Counted from the first letter of the stretch, positions 9,288-17,706 are shown. The stretch is 64,000 nucleotides of DNA from Nocardia sp. NBC_01327 (GCF_035958815.1 NZ_CP108383.1:3286001-3350000), one strand, 5' to 3'. The notes: generated from the sequence alone by a model not told the origin. Program-made: numbers and translations.

Positions 9288-10322
9288 CTAGGAGCGCACC
9301 GACGTGCGACCCCGGTGCAACCGCCCGAAATGTCCTGGTGACTGGCCTTTCCAGGTGCGGAACGCGGAGGCGAAGGCCGAGACGCTGGAGTAGCCGAGCC
9401 GTTCGGCCGCCTGCTCCACGGTGAGTCCGGCAATGAGCAGTTCCTCAGCGAGCAGGCCGACCGTCTCGGTGCTGAGCTCGCGGAAGGTGGTGCCCTCCTC
9501 GGCTAGGCGGCGGCGCAGGGTGCGCACGCTGACATCAAGGTCCCCGGCGATCCGGGCCTGATCGGCGGAACCGCCGTGCCGGATGAGCAGCTGCCGGACC
9601 CGGCCGCTGAGACCGGTGCGGCTGTGCCGGCTCTCCATCAGGTCCGCGCACTGCTGCTCGTAGAAGCGGGCCGTGGACATATTCGCCTGCGGCAGCGGGG
9701 TTTGCAGGGTGCTCGCCTGAAAGCTGATGCGGGACTGTGGCATCGAGAACGCGACCTCCTCCACGCCGAAAACGGCGCCGAACATCTCGTAGATCGGATG
9801 GGCCTCCACATCGAGCTCCACGCGCACGGCCGGAATTCGCATGGGGAGCAGGTCCTGCTGGATCGTGGCGATGGCCGCCAGATCGCGTTCCAGGGTGAAG
9901 CGGCGGATATCGGCCGGTAGCGCGGAATCGTCACGCACCACGCATACTTCGGCGCCGCGCTCCTCGATGAAGTGGTGCGCGGCGGTGAAGGAGAGATCGG
10001 CGTATCGCAGCGCGATATCCATGGCCTGTTTCAGGTTGGAGCTGCTCATGAGCGCGAACCCGAGCACGCCCATGGTGGGCGGATGGCAGAGCAGGCCCGC
10101 CAGCAGCCCCAGCCCGGGCTCGTCATGGATGCCGGCGACCACGTTGCGGGTCACCGAAAACTCCTGGGCCAGCGTGATTTCGGTCGACGGGTCCCGCAGA
10201 TCGATATCCCGGATGCCGGTGTCCTGCAGGGTGGACCGCATGGTCATGCCTCGGCCCAGGGCGAAGTCGGCCAGCAGGGCGGTGCTGGTGATGGACCGCA
10301 GTTGCGCCAACTCTTCCGTCAC
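9288..10322 (-). CDS. AraC-family regulator, OruR/MmsR-type sensor domain
   Basis: The 344-residue protein has the AraC-type N-terminal ligand domain (residues about 20-210, with GLLCHPPTMGVLGFALMSS) and a C-terminal double HTH (DLDVSVRTLRRRLAEEGTTF, then GYSSVSAFASAFRTWKGQSP). It is 118 bp upstream of the acyl-CoA dehydrogenase gene on the same strand and divergent from an aldehyde dehydrogenase homologue. Either could be its target. A perfect 14-bp palindrome lies in the divergent interval. The GTG start is at 10322. Confidence 0.87.
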   Translation of the reverse strand: MTEELAQLRSITSTALLADFALGRGMTMRSTLQDTGIRDIDLRDPSTEITLAQEFSVTRNVVAGIHDEPGLGLLAGLLCHPPTMGVLGFALMSSSNLKQAMDIALRYADLSFTAAHHFIEERGAEVCVVRDDSALPADIRRFTLERDLAAIATIQQDLLPMRIPAVRVELDVEAHPIYEMFGAVFGVEEVAFSMPQSRISFQASTLQTPLPQANMSTARFYEQQCADLMESRHSRTGLSGRVRQLLIRHGGSADQARIAGDLDVSVRTLRRRLAEEGTTFRELSTETVGLLAEELLIAGLTVEQAAERLGYSSVSAFASAFRTWKGQSPGHFGRLHRGRTSVRS

Positions 10323-10359
10323 TCAGGCAGTCTCGCAAACTTTCGGCGTGCGCGGGCCG

Positions 10360-10373
10360 TTACCGGCCGGTAA
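10360..10373. promoter_or_regulatory. Palindromic operator candidate
   Basis: TTACCGGCCGGTAA is a perfect 14-bp palindrome between the AraC regulator and the aldehyde dehydrogenase homologue. Its position, 38 bp before the regulator start and 85 bp before the dehydrogenase start, suits a shared operator. The cognate protein is not known. Confidence 0.5.
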
Positions 10374-10457
10374 GTTGCCTGGGTACGGCCCATATTCGTC
10401 GATTCCTGGCCCATTGCCAGCTGGTCGCTCGAAAACCTCAGCCATACGGTGAGTTTC

Positions 10458-11798
10458 ATGCGCACAGCGCAATCCACATACCTCGTCGAAAGTCCCCGCC
10501 AGGTGCCGTCTTCAGGAAAGGTCGGCCCGCCGATGCTCATCGTGATCGCGCCCATCGATGGACGGGTGATCGATACGGTCCCCGCCGATACGCCCGAACA
10601 GGTGCGTGATGCCGTCGAACGACTGCGCGACAACAGTGTGCTGTGGCGGTCACTGGGTGTCGTCGGCCGGATCCATTGGCTGAACATGTTCCGAAACTGG
10701 TTGCTGGACAACCATGATGGGCTCGTCCGACTCCTGGGCCTGGAGACCGGTAAGTCCGAATCCGAGGCCGAGACGGAGTTCGCGCTCACCATCGACGCCC
10801 TCGACCACTACCGGGCCAATGCCGCCGACTTCCTCGGCGGCAAACTGCCCCAGGCGCCCATGCGGCCGGGCGCGATCATGCAGCTGACCATTGCCCAGCA
10901 GGCGTCCGCGGTGGTCGGGGTGATCGGGCCGTGGACATATCCGTTGGCGCTGACCATGATCGACGCGCTGCCGGCGCTGGTGGCCGGTGCGGCGGTGATC
11001 GTCAAACCCTCGTCCCAGACGCCGCTCACCCTGCGGGCCGTCGCCGCGGGCTGGGCAAGTCTGGGCGCCCCAGCGGTTTTCGAGTCGGTCGCCGGGCACG
11101 ATGCCGGTCCGGCGATCCTCGATCGGGTCGATTACATCCGCTTCACCGGGAGCATGGAAACCGGGAAGGTGGTGGCCTTGCGCGCGGCCGCCCGGCTGAT
11201 TCCGTGCTGCCTGGATCTGGGCGGGAAGTCGGCGGCGGTGGTGCTGGCCGATGCGGATCTGGGCAAAGCGGCCGCCAGTATTGCGCTGGGCGGTCTGGCA
11301 AACAGCGGGCAAAACCCGAACGGCATCGAGCGCGTCTATGTCGAAAACGCTGTCTACGACGCCTTTGTCGACAAACTGGTGGATGAGGCCGCCGCCTTCG
11401 GCCCGAATCTCGGTGAGGACACCGGCGTCGGCGTCATGACCTCCGCCAAACATATCGAGTTCGTCCGCGACCAGGTCCGCGACGCCCTCCTCAAGGGCGC
11501 CACCCTGCGCTGCGGCGGCGCCGCGGTCGGCCACAGCTTCGAACCCACCGTCCTCGCCGACGCCGATCCCACCATGTCCGTCCTCACCCAGCAGACCCTC
11601 GGCCCGGTCCTGCCCGTGGTCCGCCTCGCCGACGCGGGCGAAGCCTTCGAACTGGCCCTGCGGACACCCGCCGGACCGTGCATCAGCGTCTGGACCGCCG
11701 ACGCCGCCGTCGGCGCCCGCGCCATCGGCAGATTCGCCCCGGCCCGAGTCGGCGTCAACGACGTCTCGATCCACCTCGCTCATCCCGCGCCCTATTGA
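10458..11798 (+). CDS. Aldehyde dehydrogenase-like protein lacking catalytic residues
   Basis: The fold is clearly that of the succinate-semialdehyde dehydrogenase type: VGVIGPWTYPLALTMIDALPALVAG, VDYIRFTGSMETGKVV and NGIERVYVENAVYDAF. The catalytic Cys of the GQxC motif is Pro here (NSGQNPNGIERV), and the general-base Glu of the ELGGK motif is Asp (CLDLGGKSA). The C-terminal segment is short, with no PFGGxKxSG motif. Flanking residues stay in frame, so this is substitution rather than a sequencing slip. A dehydrogenase activity is unlikely. The ATG lies 7 nt behind TACGGT (10445-10450). Confidence 0.85.
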   Translation: MRTAQSTYLVESPRQVPSSGKVGPPMLIVIAPIDGRVIDTVPADTPEQVRDAVERLRDNSVLWRSLGVVGRIHWLNMFRNWLLDNHDGLVRLLGLETGKSESEAETEFALTIDALDHYRANAADFLGGKLPQAPMRPGAIMQLTIAQQASAVVGVIGPWTYPLALTMIDALPALVAGAAVIVKPSSQTPLTLRAVAAGWASLGAPAVFESVAGHDAGPAILDRVDYIRFTGSMETGKVVALRAAARLIPCCLDLGGKSAAVVLADADLGKAAASIALGGLANSGQNPNGIERVYVENAVYDAFVDKLVDEAAAFGPNLGEDTGVGVMTSAKHIEFVRDQVRDALLKGATLRCGGAAVGHSFEPTVLADADPTMSVLTQQTLGPVLPVVRLADAGEAFELALRTPAGPCISVWTADAAVGARAIGRFAPARVGVNDVSIHLAHPAPY

Positions 11799-11802
11799 TA
11801 GT

Positions 11803-12004
11803 GCGCTCTGTTGAACCCTTCGCCGTGCTGAACCTTGCGCTCTGCTGAACCCTTCGCCGTGCTGAACCTTGCGCTCTGCTGAACCCTTCGCCGTGCTGAA
11901 CCTTGCGCTCTGCTGAACCTTGCGCTCTGCTGAACCCCTCGCCGTGTTGAATCTGCGCACTGCTGAATCCAGCGCTGTGCTGAATCCAGCGGCCTGCTGA
12001 ACTA
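11803..12004 (+). repeat. Tandem array of twelve 15-18 bp units
   Basis: Two unit types alternate at first: GCGCTCTGCTGAACCCTT (18 bp) and CGCCGTGCTGAACCTT (16 bp), giving a 34-bp higher-order period repeated three times. Six further degenerate units follow, in which CTGAACC drifts to CTGAATC. All units share a TGCTGAAYC core. The array starts 5 bp after the aldehyde dehydrogenase-like stop codon. Its last unit supplies part of the promoter of the next gene. Confidence 0.9.
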
Positions 12005-12008
12005 GGTT
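12003..12008 (+). promoter_or_regulatory. -10 box TAGGTT, leaderless promoter
   Basis: TAGGTT ends 6 nt before the GTG of the DUF952 gene, so transcription should begin at or next to the start codon. Confidence 0.6.
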
Positions 12009-12014
12009 GGCCGG

Positions 12015-12389
12015 GTGGGAACCGAGACGGAGTCGACGCCGAAGAGCCTGGTGCACATGTGCGCTCGCGAGGAGTGGGAGGCCGCGCGGGCGGTGGGGGA
12101 GTATCGGGCGCCCTCGCTGGCGGAGGTGGGGTTCATTCATTTGTCCGCGCCGTATCAGGCGCATCTGCCGGCCAATCGGATTTTCGCCGGGCGCACCGAT
12201 CTGGTGCTGCTGTGGCTTGATCCGGAGCGTCTCGGTGCGCCGGTGAAGTGGGAGCCGGGGGTGCCGACCGATCCGGAGTCCATGACGTTCCCGCATCTGT
12301 ACGGGCCGCTGCCGGTCGGCGCGGTGGTCGAAGTGACCTCCTACCTGCCGGGATCCGACGGTATTTTCGCCCCGCTCACCGCTAACTGA
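12015..12389 (+). CDS. DUF952 family protein
   Basis: The 124-residue protein belongs to DUF952. Hallmarks are LVHMCAREEWEAA at the N-terminus, GFIHLSAP in the middle, and FPHLYGPLPVGAVV with the family Phe-Pro-His-Leu-Tyr-Gly near the C-terminus. The family has no proven biochemical activity. The gene is monocistronic, immediately downstream of the tandem repeat array, with a leaderless promoter. Confidence 0.87.
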   Translation: MGTETESTPKSLVHMCAREEWEAARAVGEYRAPSLAEVGFIHLSAPYQAHLPANRIFAGRTDLVLLWLDPERLGAPVKWEPGVPTDPESMTFPHLYGPLPVGAVVEVTSYLPGSDGIFAPLTAN

Positions 12390-12420
12390 GCTGCTCCGCC
12401 GGTATCCGGTCACTCTGTCC

Positions 12421-12426
12421 TAATCT
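12421..12426 (+). promoter_or_regulatory. -10 box TAATCT, leaderless promoter
   Basis: TAATCT is followed by a 6-nt gap and the GTG of the antiporter regulatory subunit gene. Confidence 0.6.
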
Positions 12427-12432
12427 GGACGG

Positions 12433-12915
12433 GTGAACGTCGATGTGACAGCCCTGCCCGGTATCGGTGTGCGGAAGGATTTCGAGGTCCGTGCCGGGCG
12501 CCGGATCGGGGTGGTGGCGCATAAGGACGGCTCCATCGATCTGATCGTCTCCCAGCGTGACGATCCGGATGCCTGCCTGGTGCAGGTGCCCCTGACCTCC
12601 GACGAGGCCGGGGTGCTGGCCAATCTGCTGGGCGCTCCGCAGCTGGTGGAGAAGCTCAAGGAGGATCACCGGGACCTACCGGGGATCACCACCAGACAGC
12701 TACCCATCGGCAGTAGTTCGCCCTACCGCAGCCGCATGCTGGGCGAGACCGGACTGCGCACGCGCACCAAGGCCTCCATCGTCGCGGTCATGCGCGCCGG
12801 GCAGCTGCACCCGTCGCCCGGACCGGATTTTGTGCTCGACTCCGGAGATCTGCTGGTAGTGGTCGGTACCCCGCACGGGCTGGACGCGGCCGCTCGCATC
12901 CTGGCCGACGGCTGA
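12433..12915 (+). CDS. TrkA-C domain regulatory subunit of a K+/H+ antiporter (KhtT-like)
   Basis: The 160-residue soluble protein has an N-terminal segment found in antiporter regulatory subunits and a C-terminal RCK_C/TrkA_C domain (residues about 85-160, with PSPGPDFVLDSGDLLVVVGTP). It is expected to gate the membrane subunit encoded 4 bp downstream in response to a small ligand. The family model is Bacillus KhtT with KhtU. The start is set by the -10 box at 12421. Confidence 0.85.
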   Translation: MNVDVTALPGIGVRKDFEVRAGRRIGVVAHKDGSIDLIVSQRDDPDACLVQVPLTSDEAGVLANLLGAPQLVEKLKEDHRDLPGITTRQLPIGSSSPYRSRMLGETGLRTRTKASIVAVMRAGQLHPSPGPDFVLDSGDLLVVVGTPHGLDAAARILADG

Positions 12916-12919
12916 CACG

Positions 12920-14107
12920 GTGGATTCGACCGGCCTAGCCCTGATCGAGCTCGGCGCGATCTTGTTCGCGCTCGGCATGATGGGCCGCTTCGCCGGCCGC
13001 TTCGGCATGTCCCCGATTCCGCTCTATCTGCTGGGCGGGCTCGCATTCGGTGACGGCGGCATCTTCCAGATGAAGGCCGCCACCGAATTCGGCCACCTGG
13101 CCGGTGAGATCGGGGTGGTGCTGCTGCTCCTGCTCCTCGGATTGGAGTACACCCCAGCCGAATTGATGACCGGACTGCGCCGCGACTGGTTGGCAGGCTT
13201 CCTCGATATCGCCGCCAATGCCACACCCGGCGTGCTCGTGGCGCTGTTCCTCGGCTGGGGTCCGGTCGGGGCGGTGACCATGGGCGGCGTCACCTATATC
13301 TCGTCGTCGGGCATCGTGGCCAAGGTGCTCAATGATCTGGGCCGCCTGGGTAACCGCGAAACTCCGGTCATCCTGTCCATTCTGGTGTTCGAGGATCTGG
13401 CCATGGCGGTGTACCTGCCGATCCTCACCATGATGCTGGCGGGGCTGAGCTTCTTCAGCGGACTGAAATCGCTGGCCATCGCACTGGTGGCCATTACGGT
13501 GGTGCTGGTGGTGGCGCTGCGCTACGGCCGCTATGTCTCGAAAATAGTGGACAGCAATGACAATGAGGTGTTCCTGCTCAAGCTGCTCGGTGCGGCGCTG
13601 CTGGTCGCCGGTGCGGCCTCGGCCCTGAATGTGTCGGCGGCGGTGGGTGCGTTCCTACTAGGCATCGCCATCTCCGGCAGCACGGCGCAGGAGGCGGCGA
13701 AACTACTGGAACCGCTGCGAGATCTGTTCGCGGCCATCTTCTTCGTGGCCTTCGGGCTCAATACCGATCCACGCGCCATTCCGCCGGTGCTGGGCTGGGC
13801 GATCGCACTGGCGCTGGTCACCGCGCTGACCAAGATCGGCACCGGCTGGTGGGCGGCGCGGCGGCAGGGCATTCGCCGAATGGGCCGGGCGCGCGCGGGC
13901 GCCGCGCTGGTGGCACGCGGCGAATTCTCCATCGTCATTGCCGGACTTGCGGTTTCGATGGGCGGGGTGAACCACCGGCTGGCCGCGCTGGCCTCGGCCT
14001 ACGTGCTACTGATGGCCGTATTGGGCCCGATCGCCGCCCGCGTGGTCGAGCCGACCGTCCGGCTCCTGCAGCGCGACCGGGGCGGTCTCGACCCGGTCGG
14101 GAAGTAG
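12920..14107 (+). CDS. Kef/KhtU-type monovalent cation:proton antiporter (CPA2)
   Basis: The 395-residue protein has about 12 hydrophobic segments. CPA2 family features are LLLLLLGLEYTP in the early helices, SSSGIVAKVLNDLGRLGNRE, LVFEDLAMAVYLPIL and ARGEFSIVIAGLAVSMGG. It lacks the cytosolic RCK domain found in KefB/C, which is supplied instead by the preceding gene. The likely role is K+ or Na+ efflux for pH and turgor control. The last 102 bp overlap the convergent rhomboid-like gene. Confidence 0.9.
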   Translation: MDSTGLALIELGAILFALGMMGRFAGRFGMSPIPLYLLGGLAFGDGGIFQMKAATEFGHLAGEIGVVLLLLLLGLEYTPAELMTGLRRDWLAGFLDIAANATPGVLVALFLGWGPVGAVTMGGVTYISSSGIVAKVLNDLGRLGNRETPVILSILVFEDLAMAVYLPILTMMLAGLSFFSGLKSLAIALVAITVVLVVALRYGRYVSKIVDSNDNEVFLLKLLGAALLVAGAASALNVSAAVGAFLLGIAISGSTAQEAAKLLEPLRDLFAAIFFVAFGLNTDPRAIPPVLGWAIALALVTALTKIGTGWWAARRQGIRRMGRARAGAALVARGEFSIVIAGLAVSMGGVNHRLAALASAYVLLMAVLGPIAARVVEPTVRLLQRDRGGLDPVGK

Positions 14108-14872
14108 TGTGACAGCGGCCTTCTCGGTGGCACGGCGGGCCGAGGACTCCCGCCAGGCCAGCAGGCGGCGGGAGATCAGCACCGCGATCCCGCCGACCGC
14201 GAAACCGATGATCAGTGCCGAGAAGTGGCCGTAATCGGTGAAGGTGCGGCCCTTCCAGACGCCGTAGCCGTACCAGAGCAGCAGCCCGGCCGCCCAGAGT
14301 AGTCGCGGATAGCCGCGCAGCCGAAAGGCCAGTACCGCCAGCATGGTCGAAATCCCGTAGCTGGGGCCGACATCCGAGGCCACCGTCACCCGGAACGGGA
14401 TGAGATCCTTCTGCACCGCGTGCGAGATGCCCACCACGGTGATCAGGGTGGCGCCGATATGCCCGATGGCCACCACCAGAATCCAGCGCAGTGAACCCAG
14501 CCAGCGTTCCGCCAGCGCCATCAGCGTCAGCAGGACGATGATGTCCCCCCACGGGAACCCGCCGCCCTCGGTCCAGAACGCGGAGGCGAGCAGCACCTGG
14601 ATCGGATCCCGCTGCATATTCTTGAGATTGGTGGAGGCGGACAGGATCAGTCGGCGGCCGACCAGATCGCTGGCGCCGCGCAGCGTCCACCAGGTCACGA
14701 AGAGCGTGAAGGCGTAGGCGATGCAGGCCGGGGTCACCGCGAGCAATCGCTGATAGGCGGTGACGGCGCGCCGCCACCGCTGCGGGCGCGCCCACCACGC
14801 ACTCAGGGCGCGCACCTCGTCGGTGATGCCGACGGTGTCGAGCCAGGGTGGCTGATAGGTGCGCAGAGTCAT
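14006..14872 (-). CDS. Rhomboid-like integral membrane protein
   Basis: The protein has about six transmembrane segments. A Ser in SDVGPSYGIS (GPS in place of rhomboid GxSG) and a His in DYGHFSALIIGF are placed as in the rhomboid catalytic dyad, so intramembrane serine protease activity is possible but not assured. The ATG at 14872 is preferred because it opens directly on a family-like N-terminus. An in-frame ATG at 14947 is the alternative. The C-terminus overlaps the antiporter gene tail to tail. Confidence 0.75.
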   Translation of the reverse strand: MTLRTYQPPWLDTVGITDEVRALSAWWARPQRWRRAVTAYQRLLAVTPACIAYAFTLFVTWWTLRGASDLVGRRLILSASTNLKNMQRDPIQVLLASAFWTEGGGFPWGDIIVLLTLMALAERWLGSLRWILVVAIGHIGATLITVVGISHAVQKDLIPFRVTVASDVGPSYGISTMLAVLAFRLRGYPRLLWAAGLLLWYGYGVWKGRTFTDYGHFSALIIGFAVGGIAVLISRRLLAWRESSARRATEKAAVTLLPDRVETAPVALQEPDGRLDHAGGDRAQYGHQ

Positions 14873-15042
14873 GTGATGCGGTCCGTTCTCCCGTGCGCTG
14901 CTGGTCGTCACCGTCCGAACCGACGCCCGCGGGGGTGTCGGTGCCATGGTATCCCGAGGTCAAGCGGGCCTGTGCCATGCGGCGGTGAGTCGAGAAGTTA
15001 CGCGTAGTAATGCCCAGGGAAAGTCGCGGTTACACCACAGCA

Positions 15043-15071
15043 ACATGGGCTCCGGAGGATTGGGCCCATGT
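15043..15071 (+). promoter_or_regulatory. Hairpin covering the eutB ribosome-binding site and start codon
   Basis: ACATGGGC (15043-15050) pairs perfectly with GCCCATGT (15064-15071), which contains the eutB ATG. The ribosome-binding site GGAGGAT lies in the 13-nt loop. In RNA this would hold the start codon in a stem. The same symmetry could equally be a protein-binding dyad in DNA. Confidence 0.5.
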
Positions 15072-16474
15072 ACCACCAGCGAATCGGCGGCGCGACCTAC
15101 AGTTTCGACGGGCTGGTCGAGCTCTTGGCCAAGGCGACCCCGCGTCGCAGCGGTGACGAATTGGCCGGATGCGCGGCCGAATCCGATGCGGAACGCGCCG
15201 CCGCCCAGTGGGCGCTGGCCGAGGTGCCGCTGACCACCTTCCTCGAGTATCCGGTGGTGCCGTACGAGACCGACGAGGTCACGCGCCTCATTCTCGATAC
15301 GCACGATCGGGTTGCCTTCCAGGCGATTTCGCATCTCACCGTGGGTGGGCTGCGGGACTGGCTGCTCGGGGTCGCCGCCACGGCGGAGGCGGGGCGCACG
15401 CTGGCCGCGGTCTCGCCCGGGCTCACACCGGAAATGGTGGCCGCGGTCAGCAAGCTCATGCGCAATCAGGATCTGATCGCGGTCGCCAGGGCCGTCGAGG
15501 TGCGCGCCGGGTTCCGCACCACCGTCGGGCTGCCCGGGACCCTCGCCACCCGATTGCAGCCCAATCACCCCACCGATGATCCGCGCGGTATTGCGGCGGC
15601 CGTGCTGGATGGATTGCTATTGGGTTGCGGTGATGCGGTAATCGGGATCAATCCGGCTACCGATTCGCCGCGGGCCACCGCCGATCTGCTGTACCTGCTC
15701 GACGAGGTGCGGCAGCGGTTCGATATTCCCACGCAGTCGTGTGTGCTCTCGCATGTCACCACCACCATGGGGCTCATCGAGGCGGGCGCTCCCGTGGATC
15801 TCGTGTTCCAGTCCATTGCGGGGACAGAGGGTGCGAATTCCGGCTTCGGCGTGAATATTTCGCTGCTGCGGGAGGCCAATGAGGCCGGGCGGTCGCTGCG
15901 GCGCGGCACCGTCGGCGACAATGTCATGTACCTGGAAACCGGTCAGGGCTCGGCACTTTCGGCGGGTGCGCACCTGGGCACCGGCGGACGGCCCGTCGAT
16001 CAGCAGACCCTGGAGACCCGCGCCTACGCCGTGGCGCGGGAGCTGGATCCGCTTCTGGTCAATACCGTGGTCGGATTCATCGGGCCCGAATACCTCTACG
16101 ACGGTAAGCAGATCATCCGGGCAGGGCTCGAGGATCACTGCTGCGGCAAACTGCTCGGGCTGCCCATGGGCGTGGACGTCTGCTACACCAACCACGCCGA
16201 GGCCGACCAGGACGATATGGATAATCTGCTCACGCTGCTGGGTGCGGCGGGCTGCGCCTTCGTCATCGCCGTTCCGGGTGCGGACGATGTCATGCTCGGC
16301 TATCAGAGCCTGGCCTACCACGACGCCCTCTACGCCCGAAAAGTATTGGGCCTGCGGCCCGCTCCCGAATTCGCCGCCTGGCTCGAACGCCTCGGCATGA
16401 TGGGAACCGACGGCCGCGTCCTGCCGGTCCCGCCCCTCTCCTCACCCCTGCGCGGATTGGCGAGCGCCTCGTGA
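15068..16474 (+). CDS. eutB: Ethanolamine ammonia-lyase large subunit
   Basis: The 468-residue alpha subunit is a TIM-barrel protein that, with EutC and adenosylcobalamin, converts ethanolamine to acetaldehyde and ammonia. Diagnostic stretches are GLPGTLATRLQPNHPTDD, GDAVIGINPATDS, QSIAGTEGANSGFGVN and HCCGKLLGLPMGVDVCYTNHAEADQ. The start ATG follows GGAGGAT by 7 nt. It overlaps eutC by 4 bp. No shell, reactivase or permease genes are next to it, so this is a minimal cytosolic system. No cobalamin riboswitch was recognised. Confidence 0.95.
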   Translation: MYHQRIGGATYSFDGLVELLAKATPRRSGDELAGCAAESDAERAAAQWALAEVPLTTFLEYPVVPYETDEVTRLILDTHDRVAFQAISHLTVGGLRDWLLGVAATAEAGRTLAAVSPGLTPEMVAAVSKLMRNQDLIAVARAVEVRAGFRTTVGLPGTLATRLQPNHPTDDPRGIAAAVLDGLLLGCGDAVIGINPATDSPRATADLLYLLDEVRQRFDIPTQSCVLSHVTTTMGLIEAGAPVDLVFQSIAGTEGANSGFGVNISLLREANEAGRSLRRGTVGDNVMYLETGQGSALSAGAHLGTGGRPVDQQTLETRAYAVARELDPLLVNTVVGFIGPEYLYDGKQIIRAGLEDHCCGKLLGLPMGVDVCYTNHAEADQDDMDNLLTLLGAAGCAFVIAVPGADDVMLGYQSLAYHDALYARKVLGLRPAPEFAAWLERLGMMGTDGRVLPVPPLSSPLRGLASAS

Positions 16475-17322
16475 ACGAATCCCTGCGTCCCTCAGGCATC
16501 GAAGACATTGCGGCACGGGCCTTCTGGGCCGACCTCCGGCGCACCACCCAGGCGCGCATCGGACTGGGCCGCACCGGCGACGCCCTACCCACCGCCGACG
16601 TCCTGGAACTGCGCGCCGCCCACGCCGCCGCCCGCGACGCCGTACACAACCCACTCGACGTGAATGCCCTTGCCACCCAAGTGAATGCCCTCGGCCTGGG
16701 CGAAGCGGTCCACATCCGCAGCCGCGCAACCGACCGCTCCGAATACCTCCGCCGCCCAGACCTGGGCAGGTTGCCGTCCGATACAGCGACCGCTCCCGAT
16801 ACGGATACTGCGCCCCGCGAAGGGATTTCGGCGCTGCGGTACACCGGCGCGGATATCGGCATCGTCCTCGCCGACGGTCTCTCGCCCCGCGCCCTCACCG
16901 ACCACGGCGTACCCATGCTCGCCGCCCTCGCGGAAATCCTCGGCGACCGCTACACCCTCGCCCCGCCGGTCATCGCCACTCAATCCCGGGTGGCCCTGGG
17001 CGACCACATAGGCCAGGCCCTCGGCGTAGGCACCCTGCTGGTCCTCATCGGCGAACGCCCGGGCCTGTCCGTCGCCGACAGCCTCGGCATCTACCTCACC
17101 CACCTCCCCTGCCCCGGCCGCGCCGACTCCGAACGCAACTGCATCTCCAACATCCACCCACCCGAAGGCCTCGGCTACACCCGCGCCGCCCAGGTCGCCT
17201 CCGGCCTCATCGAAGGCGCCCGCCGCCTGGGCCGTTCCGGCGTCGACCTCAAGGACACCTCCGCCGACCCCACACTGACCGGCAGCGAGGCTCTGATCCT
17301 GGAAGCGGCTGATCCGGCGTAG
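16471..17322 (+). CDS. eutC: Ethanolamine ammonia-lyase small subunit
   Basis: The 283-residue beta subunit forms the cobalamin-binding interface with EutB. Typical segments are RIGLGRTGDALPTADVL at the N-terminus, PPVIATQSRVALGDHIG, LLVLIGERPGLSVADSLG and RNCISNIHPPEGLGY. The GTGA overlap with eutB indicates translational coupling. The middle contains a Thr/Asp/Pro-rich spacer (about residues 104-122) that is variable in the family. Confidence 0.94.
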   Translation: MNESLRPSGIEDIAARAFWADLRRTTQARIGLGRTGDALPTADVLELRAAHAAARDAVHNPLDVNALATQVNALGLGEAVHIRSRATDRSEYLRRPDLGRLPSDTATAPDTDTAPREGISALRYTGADIGIVLADGLSPRALTDHGVPMLAALAEILGDRYTLAPPVIATQSRVALGDHIGQALGVGTLLVLIGERPGLSVADSLGIYLTHLPCPGRADSERNCISNIHPPEGLGYTRAAQVASGLIEGARRLGRSGVDLKDTSADPTLTGSEALILEAADPA

Positions 17323-17706
17323 CTCGCCGAGGACTGCGGCGTGGTCTCGGTCGTCGCGGAGTAGACCGAATCGGCACTCAGCTCAGTGCCTTCAAGGCGG
17401 CCCTGCTGAGTGGTCTTTGCCGCATATCTGGGTGCTGTGTGCTGATCCTGAGTGGCGGAAGCAACACTGAGGGAGGGGCGCGACGCCCAGCGCCGATCAC
17501 TGACACCCGCGATCGGCAACCTCGTCGAGCGTTGCACCGGTTCCGCGCCCGCCGGGGTGATCGCCGAAGCCGGTGTTGACAGTTCCCTGTGCGCGCGGGG
17601 GTGGGGCGACCTCCGGCGTGCCCGGCGCAACTATTCTGCACACTGCGCATAGCGTGACGGCTGCGACCGAGGCACAGCCGGTGCCGCGCGCCGAGGGGAG
17701 GCTGCC
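17323..17706. other. Gene-free interval between eutC and the YdcF gene
   Basis: No reading frame in this 384 bp looks coding. TTGACA occurs near 17573, but no good -10 partner follows. GGGGAG near 17696 is the ribosome-binding site of the next gene. Confidence 0.4.

Noticed and set aside
10458..11798. Frameshift or sequencing error as cause of the missing ALDH cysteine
   Set aside because: Residues on both sides of GQNPNG match the family in the same frame, so this is a substitution.
11803..12004. CRISPR array
   Set aside because: Units are contiguous, 15-18 bp long and without unique spacers; no cas genes are near.
10650..12413. 587-codon minus-strand frame across the ALDH-like gene and the tandem repeats
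   Set aside because: No domain is recognisable; it is open only because stops are rare in high-GC antisense DNA. Its repeat-encoded part is simply the tandem array.
15043..15071. Known cobalamin riboswitch before eutB
   Set aside because: The leader is too short and lacks the conserved B12-box words; only the simple start-codon hairpin is present.
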